A stretch of DNA of 64,000 bases from contig NC_079491.1 in assembly GCF_020520425.1 (NCBI RefSeq), forward strand, positions 9,101,143-9,165,142. Reading direction: 5' to 3'. Every line of letters begins with the position of its first letter. The stretch's first letter is position 1. Shown one piece after another: positions 11,280 through 21,653 of this stretch. The notes beneath the pieces were generated by a model. That model searched no databases. It was not told the DNA's origin and worked only from the letters and a program-made list of their open reading frames with translations. The translations under genes were made by a program, and so were the position numbers. The DNA comes from Spinacia oleracea (lineage: Eukaryota; Streptophyta; Magnoliopsida; Caryophyllales; Amaranthaceae).

Positions 11280-11780
11280 AGGAAGAATATAATTTGGGGT
11301 GTGAAATTCAGGTTAATCTTAAGAAAAACATGAGCTAGCTTCTTCCGTGTTCAACAAATTGAATCAGTCTTTTACCTCCTAACTGAACAATTCTCCAACC
11401 ACTAACTTGAAATTTACTCACTCTATTCTTCCCTCAGCCATCCTATATTTTCTTCTCCATAAACATCATTCCCGGCTCTCTTGCTGAATAAAATATACTC
11501 CCTCCGTCCCTTAATACTCGACCTATTTTGATCGGACACGCTTGCCAATGTACAACTTTAACTACCAATTTCTTTGTAAAAATATTAATATTTTAAAAAT
11601 GTATATTAAGTGCAAAAAGTCAAACCAGGTCGAGTATTAAGGGACAAAGGGAGTTATATTTTGCATGTCTTTGACAAAGTCACATGTTAATGGCCTATAT
11701 AAACACCTTCATCTAAAACTTTAGACAAATACATACTCATGGCTGCCCTACAGCCCGAACCCGAAGACTCTGGGTCGTGA
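11280..11780 (+). pseudogene. Third GLP copy: promoter plus 13-codon stub
   Basis: From about 11280 to 11741 the sequence aligns with the 5' flank of both GLP genes, including TTGACAAAGTCACATGTTAATGG, a TATA box at 11696-11703 and the transcription-start area. An ATG at 11739 begins like the GLPs (Met-Ala-Ala), but homology stops within about five codons and a TGA follows at 11778-11780. The GLP body is missing. A Stowaway element is inserted in the promoter. This is a promoter orphaned by recombination; whether it still drives transcription is unknown. Confidence 0.8.
11498..11653. mobile_element. Stowaway-type MITE in the orphan GLP promoter
   Basis: The ends are inverted: CTCCCTCCGTCCCTTAATAC on the left and its near complement at 11630-11653, beside a TA dinucleotide. 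The same position in GLP copy 2 (about 10041) is empty, which confirms an insertion after duplication. It is the same subfamily as 38420-38679. Confidence 0.85.
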
Positions 11781-12239
11781 ACAAGCATTTGTAAGTCGGA
11801 CTCAAAAGTGACCGACGCAAAATAACCTAAAAACGAAAGTAATTTATTATAATCCGACCCGAGCAACCCATTTTACAGGTCTAGTTCTCATACATTGATA
11901 CAATATTTCTCTTTTTTCGAGATCAACTCCGATACATACAGTTAAGAGGATCAAATCTTACAATAAAGTCTGATTATAATAGAAGAATTTTCGTTGAAGC
12001 ATAATTGTCTTTGGTTATACAGATATTCAGCAACCTAAGACACTTCAGTCTTTAGGTACTAGTTAGAGGGTCATACAACAGGGCTGACGGTTACAATGAC
12101 CCGACCCGAAACCTGTTACAAATCAAGGAAAGCTAAATACAGTAATAAATATACCGCCTAAACAGTAGAATCATATAGGCAGAGTGACCTGATTATGTGA
12201 AATAAATGGTGAATATCAAAGAGATCTTTTAAAAGGAAA

Positions 12240-15200
12240 TCATGTTGTTCGTTCGAAATTTCCACCTAATTGCATATGTAACCACTCTGGTTGCGGTCCT
12301 CCTCCTGCTGCTGCTGCCAATTCTCTTGCAGCTTGTGCTAACATCATACTTGGATCAAATGAGGGCATCCCTAGCTGATTAACCTGCTTAGATCCATCAT
12401 ATTTCATTATATTAGTAGCTAAATTAAGTTCCAAGTAATCATCTAGACACAAAATTAGGCTCCATTTGGTTTGGTGTAAAATGTTTTCAGTGCAAAATGA
12501 TTTTCCATGGAAAAAACATTTTCCAAAGGAAAACACAATTCCAAACTAGTTTTCCTTTATTTGGTTTCCTAAAAGAAAATGGGAGAAGATGGTGAAGATT
12601 AAGGGGGAAAAGGGGAGAGGAGGATAGGTGCAAAAGTGGTTTTCCTCCATTTCAAATTGAAAAGGTTTTTCCGCCTTTAAGGGAGCTATGGAAAATTGTT
12701 TTCCATCCCTTGCCAAACCAAACAACGTAAAATAATTAAAAAGGGAAAATCATTTTTCATGAAAACGTTTTACGCCCTACTAAACGGAGCCTTAAGGCTT
12801 TAGGTTTCAGCATTACAAATCGACCCAAACAGAAGAAGTCGAAATAAATAGCCAAATTCACTCTTTTGCAAACTTAAGGTTTTATGCACGTAGTAGTATG
12901 TTTTTTTTGTTTTTCTTTTTTATAGGAATCACGTAGTAGTATGTTTCAGAACATGTAGCATATAGATTAGGACTTCCTTGGGTATCAGAGAAGGAAAAAG
13001 AATAAGGTTCCCGAAAGGGGAACTTCTTCAAATAGTATAGTGGTGTACCTTCTATTATTCACCAGACATAAATTAGCTTCATTTGCTCATATTTTCGTAC
13101 AGCAGTACTATTAAGCCTTAACCAAAGTCAAATGTCCAGTTTCTTAAAGGTTTGAGTTGATCACTTAATTAAGTACGAGAGTAAATCCAAGGAATAACAG
13201 ATATAGATTGTTATTACAATTCTTACTAGCAGAAAATTGCAAATGCAGTAATATCAGGTCAGGGATTGATAAGTTTTCAAACTTACTTCTTTTGAGTGGA
13301 ACCCCCCGATAGAAGGGATCATCCCAGAATTGACTGCTTCAAGCTTCATAGATAAGAACTGTAACGCAAAGAAGATAAAGTGGGAAATAAGCAAATAAGA
13401 TGGTAAGGTTTAGTTAACAATACATGAAAGAACCATAGCAATGAGACATCCGGAAATTTTAAGGGCTGGAATTTTATGAGAACCATAACAAACCTAATTT
13501 TCAGAAGATCTAAGAAATGACGGGCAATGGCCAAATGAAGGAAGAAATACGCAGGTAGAATTACAATTTTAACAATACATAACAAACAGTCTATTTCCAA
13601 ATTGATGAGAGATATTGATTGACTAAGGAAGCTCGCAATGAATAGGTTTTCTTCAGACTTCCTAAAAATCTAAATATAACTCACCTCAACCTGTCGTTGT
13701 AAGGATTGTACATAGTTGATAATCTCATCTAGGACAAGTGCTTTTCCAATAACCTGTCCAAACAAGTAAAACTCAATCAGCTAGAAAATGATACATGTGT
13801 AACATTTTTAGAATTTAGGGCTAAACAGCTGACCACCAAGAAATTAGAAAACAGGACATATTTCGAGCTCAAAGGTCAACAAAATAACACATGGTGATCT
13901 AAACGACTTATTCATACCCATTTATCGATCCCTAATACCAACCTTGTTGCATCCAGGAACCAAATCTTGTAAAATTTTCATTCTCTCGCTTATCTTTTCT
14001 CTCCTGGCCTGCCAGAAGCACAAAGAAATTTTAAAAACTGCTGCAGAAGCCACCCAAATCTTCCACAGATCAAGGGAAGAGGAATCAAATGCAGAAAAAT
14101 TAGAACATAGGAATATCATGTTGTTTGATGGTTTATAATTGTGTTAATCTGCTCACTACAAGATGAACCTAAAACAAGGAAAAAAAATGTTTCCAGAATC
14201 AAGAAGAAAATTACTCTTTCTGCGAGACTGTGGCTATCTGTAGCTTGACCCCTTCTTGCTCTGACATGGATGTAGTCTTTTAGCTGTTCAGCTGATTTAT
14301 CAGCATTCTTGTTACCTCCAGCTGAACCTGTTTCACCTCCAACCTTTGAACAGCCATTTTCATCCTCAGAACCCGGTGTTTTAGTGCGTTTACCATTTGA
14401 TTCCTTCTGCATAACAAAAACGGAGACAAAAAGTAAGGCGACAAATTAAATTTTAAGAACATCAAAGCTAAAGCTACAACGCCTACAAGCACTATGTAAT
14501 CCACAGTTCTTATCAGCTGTAATACTAGTATTCAACATAAATTCCCAATGTTCATACCCGAGAGACAATTTCATTCAAATTACCAAGTGCATGATAGGCA
14601 CTACCAGAATAAGTGATTAGCCCCTTCCCTTATTTAAGGAGTGGATTAATTGCATACAAGTAAATTCTTCGAGATGGATGCATAGTTACACTCTTCCATC
14701 CGCGGTGTAAGTCGCTTAAGGGAAAGTCTAATCTTCTGATAAGTTTTAATGTGGTCTTAAGAACGAGATGTGGATTAAACAGCCATTCACAGAGCTAAGA
14801 GTTATCCCATCCTCACTCGCAAGCACAAATAGCAGTAACATAATATAACCTGCCTGTGGTTATGCTAGCTTCTCATTTAGATTTTAGACGTCCAAAAACT
14901 GTGTCTCTTTCGTTGGCATATCTAGAACTAGCTATGAATGTATCCCTAGGGTTAAGAAGTTTCAATTCACAATTTATCCATGTCTTCCAACCTCACAAAA
15001 TAGTTTTCATCAACATCTTCCTTGCCCCTCCTTTTCCTTGCTAACAACCAGAAAGGGTTAGTCTTGTTACAGAGGTCTTCCATTTCACTTCAAGTACCCA
15101 TGTTTGATGCTTGACATTGACAATAGTATAACACTTCCATTGGACATAAAGCATGAATGCATGATATAACTATGTCGGATATTAGGAGTCACGTATAACT

Positions 15201-17012
15201 AACATAGGGGTATATACGGACTTGGGAGTTACAAATGACAGAAGCATACAGGGTGTATATATTTGGGCAAAGGGAGAATATCATTGGAGGATTACACATC
15301 CCTTTACTAAATTCAAATGATAGCTAGAGAGAATGGTAGAGTGAGATAAATGGACATACATATTGCAAGGCAGAACCGCAGAAAACACTTATTATATGCA
15401 GTCATTATCATTCATTATCATTACCCCATTGCCTCAAAGAGGCTATCGCAAGAAGCGGGGTAAGGGGGGTCGGACGTACGCAACCTTAACCCTGTAATTG
15501 CAGAGAGGTTGTTTCCAATTGACCCAAAAGCGATAACGGGACGACAACCGAACGACCATCTTCTACTTCATGGAAATAAAGCGAAGAGGTTTAAGAGCCA
15601 TTTTGATTTAGTTCATTACATCCCACAGCCAAAAGAACAAATGAATCTTTGGCTCCATCGGAAATGGACAAACTTATTATACGCAGTACCTTAACAAAAT
15701 CTTCATGTTATAAATTTACAGTATGAAATTAACAATCAGTAAGGGGGATTAATAAATTTTATCACAACCTTATTGCATTCTATCTAGTTGCTGGCTAATA
15801 TCACCCCCTTCTCTCTTCCTCTCTTCATCCACTGATTTTTGGCCAATTTTGGCAAGAAACAGATCAACTTTTTCAGGAACTCAACTTTTCTGACCCCATT
15901 GCTTTGTTTATTTTAGTCTTTTGATATTTCATCAAATCAATCAACATGCCATGTAAAATTTGTATGTTTCTCTAGTTGTCTTCCCAGTATGTGGGTGTTC
16001 ATTTTGCCTCACTTAGCGAGTTAGCGGTAATTTTTATTGGTGGTGCACAAGTGGTCTAGATTGTCAAGATTATACCACGGACATAAGTTCAATGTGAATC
16101 TCGTATGAAGTGAGTTTTTCTTTCACGAAACAAGACGACAATGGAACAACGTAGATATCAACCGGATTTTTATATAGTGAGTTCTTGATCACAGATAGTG
16201 TATGGCTTCTTGTTAATGAGTATTTCCCTTTCGCAATTGAAGCAAAAGAGATTAATGATCAATACCAAGCTTTAACAACAAAGCTAAAGTCAGCCTTCTT
16301 GAAACTTATGAGGCAAATGAGTTTCATGTGTTCTTCTATCTAATTCGGTTTCAAGAGGGGGTTAGCTACATAGAACTCCCAATGGTAATTTGACTAAACC
16401 AATGACAATAAGGTTTGTTACAGCCTAAAAGGGAAGCTGAATTATGATCATAGCCAAAGCTCCAAGAACACACATGGTTACAAAAAAAATACCATAAATC
16501 AAAGTCCAAATTTTCAAATTTTAAACACTACGCAAAATGACAAAACAGCAATTCAACGTTCAAACATCTCAAAGAAGCATCAAAACAATTAAAACCTAAT
16601 ACTATTTGAGCTAAAAATGAGCTAATATTTGCAATAGGAAACCAACAAGAAAAGAGAGAATTACCAATTCATTGCCACTACTAGTAGTGGAAACAATCTT
16701 AGAAGACTCATCCTCTGAGATAATCTCTCTCCTCTTTCTCCCACCACCGCCGCCACGGCCGCCACCAAGACTTCCACTTTGATCAGTGACAGTCGATTCT
16801 TCAATTGATCCATCCCTATTCATTGCCCCCACAACACCATTACTCAACAACCCATCAAGCAAACTACTCATAAACCCACCACCACTCCCCATTCTCAACC
16901 CCAACATCCCGTCACCGTCAGAATCACCTCCACCACCATTAAACGGCCAAATCTCGGCCAATGAAGGGTTTGCTGTTGAGAATGAACCTTCACTTATCAA
17001 TGGAGGATCCAT
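12240..17012 (-). CDS. bHLH transcription factor, bHLH79/BPE-like
   Basis: Six exons on the minus strand, all phase 0: 17012-16665, 14406-14215, 14008-13943, 13753-13685, 13358-13287 and 12383-12240, giving 296 residues. The N-terminus MDPPLIS and the segment with EIWPF match the bHLH79 group. A Gly-rich acidic linker and a basic [13 protein letters not shown] stretch follow. The bHLH domain occupies about residues 163-230. Its basic region holds the His-Glu-Arg residues for E-box/G-box binding (HSLAERARREK), and the helices include LQDLVPGC and [20 protein letters not shown]. The C-terminus, with PEWLHMQ and GGNFERT, is typical of this group, whose members act in cell expansion and petal growth. 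It is a nuclear DNA-binding dimer. Start is the ATG at 17012; the preceding in-frame TTG is not a start. Introns hold a SINE and a Tourist-like MITE. Confidence 0.93.
12458..12791. mobile_element. Tourist/PIF-Harbinger-like MITE in bHLH intron 5
   Basis: A 334-bp block with inverted ends GGCTCCATTTGGTTTGG and complementary CTACTAAACGGAGCC is flanked by TTA on both sides (12455-12457, 12792-12794). TTA duplication and GGCTCCRTTTGG ends are typical of this class. Confidence 0.8.
15403..15671 (-). mobile_element. SINE-like repeat, copy B, in bHLH intron 1
   Basis: 269 bp on the minus strand, similar to 9190-9475. It is bracketed by ACTTATTATATGCAGT (15387-15402) and ACTTATTATACGCAGT (15672-15687), a 16-bp target duplication with one mismatch, as expected for LINE-assisted insertion. 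The tail is TGATAATGA-type rather than poly(A). I see no clear pol III B box, so its RNA ancestry is undecided. Confidence 0.8.
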
Positions 17013-17695
17013 CAAATTACTTATCTTTTTACCACATCTAAAATTGTCAGTTAGCTTGACCTAAACTCCTAATTGAGCAAAAATTGAGCAAATTTTCGAG
17101 AAATTAAGATGTGGGTATTGGAATTGGCTGTTGAAACTCAAATGGGTATTGCTTAATTTGCTGAACTTTGCTCCAAATTGTTGCTAAATTGTTCTGAAAC
17201 TTTTGAGGGAAAATGAAGTTAAGAGTGTGCTTGATTATATAATAAAGTGCAGAGAGGGAGGAGAGAGAAGGGAGATCTGTTTGGTTTTGGTTTGGGGTTT
17301 TGCCAGTAGTGCTGAGAAAGGAGGGTAAGTGTACACTGCGCACACTGCGCACGTTAAGCTAAGTGAGGTCAGAGAGAAGAGAGAGACGGGAGAGGCTTTG
17401 TTTTGTTGAAGGATCAGTGATTCAGTTCATTAGATCGGACATGAAAGAATTGTCCTACGCGCAGGGACGAAGGTTGTATTGTTGCACTCTCAATTTAATT
17501 TTAGAAAGTCCCGTGCAGTTATTGGCGCTTGCATTACACGTGCCGACATATCAGAATCACGTGCTTAAGGAACGTTCTTTTCATCGGATGAAACATGAAC
17601 TTATCTGAACTGATTAAACCTGATTAATCTGATAAGACATGAGTAAGCCTGATTGGTCTGATAGGATCCAATTAGACCTTATGGTGGTAAGAGAG
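17013..17695 (-). promoter_or_regulatory. Upstream region of the bHLH gene with two G-boxes
   Basis: About 680 bp between the bHLH start and a MITE. Two CACGTG G-boxes lie 21 bp apart (17537-17542 and 17558-17563), some 530 bp upstream of the ATG. bHLH proteins bind this hexamer, so feedback control is possible but unproven. GA-rich tracts at 17240-17290 and 17370-17400 probably belong to the 5' untranslated region or promoter. No other gene seen. Confidence 0.35.
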
Positions 17696-17941
17696 GAGGA
17701 AGTCTTGGCCTCAAGTAACTTGTGTCCATATGGACACAGGTGGCTTGTAATTGGTACTTGCTAATTTGGTATTGGTACTAAGACTAGTATGGTATTGGTA
17801 TACCAATACATTGCTAAGAAGTACCAATACAAATTATTTGTGTTATTGGTACTCACATATGCTGTGTTGGTACTAAAAATAATTGTATTTGAGTCACTTG
17901 TGTCCATATGGACACAAGCCACTTGAGGTTTAGCAATCCTC
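17696..17941. mobile_element. MULE-type MITE, copy 1
   Basis: A 246-bp element with long imperfect inverted ends: GAGGAAGTCTTGGCCTCAAG on the left and a right end that reads GAGGATTGCTAAACCTCAAG when complemented, each followed by the palindrome TGTGTCCATATGGACACA. Flanks GTAAGAGAG and GGAAGAGAG give an 8-of-9 target duplication. Copy 2 at 46147-46392 has the same length in opposite orientation. Confidence 0.85.
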
Positions 17942-18461
17942 GGAAGAGAGTCCACTTATATGACATGGTTGGAACTTACAGGACCTTATTCTAACTTTTA
18001 ACTGAATTTATTAGACTTAAAACTGTTTTTTTTAAGGTGAAGAGAATACACCCTCACTTGAGATATAAAATGAGTTAATTAGACTATTGTTTTTACCTTA
18101 TATGATGAGCATGTGTGAACGCGTGTTCATTGTGTTGCATGTAGGTTTATACATGTGTAGTAATCGTATTATTTTACTACACCGTGCATTTGCATAGGTG
18201 CACTCGTCGGCATATGTGATGCATACATTAATTGAAACACACTATTTTGTTGTTGGACAAACTTATTAACGACCTACTCCACCGATAGTGAGAAATATGG
18301 ACAAATGCTCTCATTAAAATGTAAGCATAGTGTATTATCCTTTGGGTTTTATTATGAAGGAAGTAGTCATTGAAGCCTGAAATGATAGTTAACTTGTCTA
18401 GCATCAGTAACACCACATGACTACCCAATCCTCTCATAATTCATAACAATATTAATATACT
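17942..18461. other. Intergenic, no gene recognised
   Basis: AT-rich spacer between two MITEs. Short ORFs here have no recognisable motif. No RNA gene seen. Confidence 0.5.
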
Positions 18462-19196
18462 ACTCTCTCTGTCCCTAAAAGATTGTTCAATATATTATAT
18501 ATGAATTTGTATGTAACCTGGGAGTTGCCCCGGGTTTTTGACTTTTATTCGGGGTTTTTTTTAAAAAAATATGTGTACGTATAGATGATGTCATCATCAA
18601 ATTACGGTGGTGACATAAGATTAGTGACCGATCAACAACCTTCCAGATTAAATTCCACATCCAAAAATCTAAACAAAGTCGGATCCATTTCTTCAAAGTA
18701 ATAATTGTACATTTATGAATTAAGTAATCATTCCTTTTTTTACATTCACTTTTATTCAATGTATTTGTTTATTGTAAAAAGAATATATAGGCTTATATGG
18801 AAAGATATTACATAAGTTGTAGTTGGTTAAGATGGTAAGAAGTGTAACTTTTAACAAATAGGTTTGGTGTTCAATCCTTGTTAGATGTTTTTTTGTTGTA
18901 ATAACGTGTCATGATGCTAATTAGTGGTGATGTGGCTTAATAAGGAGAAGTCTACGTGACACGTATACGTTCTTCAAAACGTCTTTTAATATATTAGTAT
19001 AGATGTCCATATTTGTTTGTCTCATGCTTTATTTGGTTTATAGTCTCTGTATGTTTTTACCCACATACGATTATTTAATCTAACTAAAAGACAAGTTTAC
19101 CTATCAATTTATTTTTGAGTAAACTCAATTCTAAATAAAGTGAGAAAAGCACTTGAGAATTTGAGACAATCTTTTGAGACGGAGGGAGAGGGAGTA
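18462..19196. mobile_element. Stowaway-like element split by a Helitron
   Basis: The outer ends are inverted: CTCTCTCTGTCCCTAAAAG near 18465 and, complemented, CTCCCTCTCCCTCCGTCTC near 19175-19196. Between them lies a minus-strand Helitron. Its 5' end (19003 reading left) is TCTATACTAATATATTAAAA with an A outside, as in the element at 28786. A GC hairpin (CCTGGG...CCCCGG) near 18518-18535 marks its 3' side, but no clean CTRR end is visible. It contains a tRNA-like stretch at 18830-18895. Confidence 0.55.
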
Positions 19197-20045
19197 CATC
19201 ATCCAGAAAAAACAAGGCAAACTAAAGAATGACATTTCAAGTTGTAAGTCAAATAGTACAAGCTAAAAAAGTTATTGTTACTTGTAAATTAAACATCTTT
19301 ATTTTATCGGGGTAGATTTTATATGGCTGATTGTTAATAATATTATTCTGAGAATTTTGCTGGTAACTCTTTTTTACAGTGATCGCCAAATGAAACAAAT
19401 AGTTAAAATGTCTCCTAACAAATCATTAGGAAATGGTTCCACAAATAAAATAAAAGAAAAAGAAAAAACAAAAGAGGAAAAAAAATTGGGGAAATTAGCA
19501 AATACGAAGGCGACACGTAGCGTCTGCCACACTTATATTTGAGACTTCAATTATTTTGAAGGACTTATGGGATCACGCACTCTCCCCCTTCTGGTTGCTG
19601 CAATTCTCAGACTTTCAAATTAATTAACTAATTATAATTAAAAAAAAGTATTAATTAATTAGGATGCTTAAATCTTTGTAGACACAAGCCAAGACTAGAT
19701 AGCTTGCTCCCACGAGCTAACCTTATTTTTATAATAATTAAGTTCACAAATAATTATTAATTTGTTTTGTGTTGTGTTGTTTTGTTAAGGTACTATACTC
19801 CATATTTTATTAATTAATCCATGATTTATGACACTCTTCTGCTATTTCATAATTGCCTATTATTAAATATTGATTAGATTAGATGTGTACTATTATTTCT
19901 TAATTTCTTTAACCTAAAATATTCCTTGATCCCCATCCTTAGTTATTAGGGGTTTTCTCGTTGATTGGTTATGTTTCTTTGACCTGACTACTTATCGTAC
20001 TATTAGGTCAATTTGACATGATAATTGAGTTCTGGGTTGATCTTG

Positions 20046-20620
20046 AATGTTTTGGGGGGGGGGGGGGGGGGTTTAAGTTAAAGTCTTGATCAATTGTTCT
20101 ATTTGTTTAAAGGGAGAATGTTTCGCAACTTTTTGTATTGTGTCTTTCGATCAAAGGATGCATGGATATTGTTGTAACATATCAATATGAATATCGATTT
20201 CTGTAGTTATTTAGTTTGAAATTTTGTTGTCTTGTTAAGAAATTACCGATTAGAATTTTACACATTTTTATTGTCTTGTTAAGTATTACCCGATTAGAAT
20301 TTTACACATTTTAATTGTCTTATTAAGTATTGACCGATTAGAACTTTACACATTTTAAGAGGGGGATAGGTCATAGGTTAAGGTCTTGATCAATTGTTCT
20401 ATTTGTTTGGGAGGATGATTTGCAACTTTGTGTATTGTGTCTTTAGATCAAATGATGCATGGATATTGTTGTAAAAAATCAATATGAATATCGATTTCTG
20501 TATTAATTTAGTTTGAAATTTTTATTGTCTTATTAAGTATTAGCCGATTAGAATTTTACACATTTTAATTGTCTTATTAAGTATTAAGTATTAACCGATT
20601 AGAATCTTACACATTTTAAC
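20046..20620. repeat. Poly-G tract and compound direct repeats
   Basis: A poly-G run (about 20054-20071) is followed by a unit of roughly 290 bp present twice (from about 20073 and 20368), recognisable by GTCTTGATCAATTGTTC and GATGCATGGATATTGTTGTA. Each unit ends in short tandem copies of about 45-55 bp containing CCGATTAGAATTTTACACAT. No coding potential. The rest of 19197-21132 is AT-rich spacer with no gene recognised. Confidence 0.8.
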
Positions 20621-21266
20621 GGACTCAAACACCAATATCTTACTTAAGTTACTTCTACTAGCTCTTGGTGCGCGCAATGTGCACAAACGTTTTAAAAACT
20701 TTGCTTTTATACGTAAGCAACATTTCAACACTTTAAAATTATTTTAACCATTTAAACTTAACACTAAAAGTGGAATTATATAATAAAGATAATATCAAAA
20801 TATATTACTTCTAATACGTTACATACTTACATTATCAATCATTTGTGGTTTTCATATTAGCAATAATTCTTTGTAATTGTAAACAAAGATCTTATGGATT
20901 TCCCTCTTTCACGACCCAACCTATAGGCCCAGCTACATTACCAGCCCATTACCAGCTATTAAATTTGAACTTTGTCCCTCAACTTGAGTCTTGGTACGCG
21001 AAGGTATTACCACCTCATTTCCTTTTTATGTATTGTTCGTTTTACTCGAATTTCATTTATCTTATCAAAATATTCAGAACGTCTTTCAATCACAAGGTGT
21101 AAAATAATTTATTATACAATAAGATAATTTTTAGAGCGATTTCTTTCAATATTGCATAAAGATCTAATAATTCCCTAAATACGTTACTTTCTAAGTTATT
21201 TCCTACCATACCGTCCACGTAAGCAAGGGAGAAAGAGAAGTAATTTTTTTTTCCGGTTCAGCATTG

Positions 21267-21359
21267 AACCGCCATATGAGATAGCGGTTTCGTTTTAAAG
21301 AAAACCGCCATCTGAGATGGCGGTTTAATGTTATAAACCGCTATCTGAGATAGCGGTTT
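21267..21359. repeat. Three clustered AACCGC..GCGGTT palindromes (a fourth at 21691-21715)
   Basis: Palindromes at 21267-21290, 21302-21326 and 21335-21359, with a related one at 21691-21715. Core sequences are CCGCCATCTGAGATGGCGG and CCGCTATCTGAGATAGCGG, so arms co-vary (C/G to T/A) while staying paired. Such covariation suggests that the hairpin itself matters, or repeated inverted duplication. Confidence 0.85.
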
Positions 21360-21440
21360 GCTTAGTTGTAAATTATTTTTAACATGAATTACAGTTTAAA
21401 TAGAAATATAACTTAGAAGTAACCTCTTGTGACATCAATT

Positions 21441-21513
21441 GCGTTTGTAGCTTAGTGGTTAGAGCGTGTTGTTTCTAAGCAAAAGGTTGTGGGTTCAAAC
21501 CCTTCCTGACGCA
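21441..21513 (+). tRNA. tRNA-Arg(UCU)-like sequence, probably degenerate
   Basis: 73 bases with tRNA layout: acceptor GCGTTTG/CTGACGC (one mismatch), D arm GCTT..GAGC paired, loop TTTCTAA giving anticodon TCT, and T loop TTCAAAC. The anticodon stem has about three mismatches and the T stem one, so a working tRNA is doubtful. It resembles plant tRNA-Arg and lies inside the inverted-repeat element. Confidence 0.5.
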
Positions 21514-21580
21514 CTTATTTCTTTTTAACCATTTCTTAATATTATTTATAAACATTACCAAATTTAACTTATCAACATTA

Positions 21581-21653
21581 GTGTCTGTAGCTCAGTGGAT
21601 AGAGCGTTTGCTTCCTACGCAGAAGGTCGTAGGTTCGACCCACACCTCACGCG
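21581..21653 (+). tRNA. tRNA-Arg(CCU)-like sequence, probably degenerate
   Basis: 73 bases very close to plant tRNA-Arg(CCT). The D arm GCTCAGTGGATAGAGC and anticodon arm (loop TTCCTAC) are well formed and box B (GGTTCGACC) is good. The T stem and acceptor stem each have about two mismatches. It lies 67 bp after the UCU-like copy on the same strand. Confidence 0.55.

Noticed and set aside
16786-17064. Plus-strand ORF of 92 codons
   Set aside because: Antisense of bHLH exon 1; Pro-rich content mirrors the Gly-rich linker of the real protein.
18830-18895. tRNA-like sequence as a functional tRNA gene
   Set aside because: Box B is off consensus, stems do not pair well, and it lies in a Helitron.
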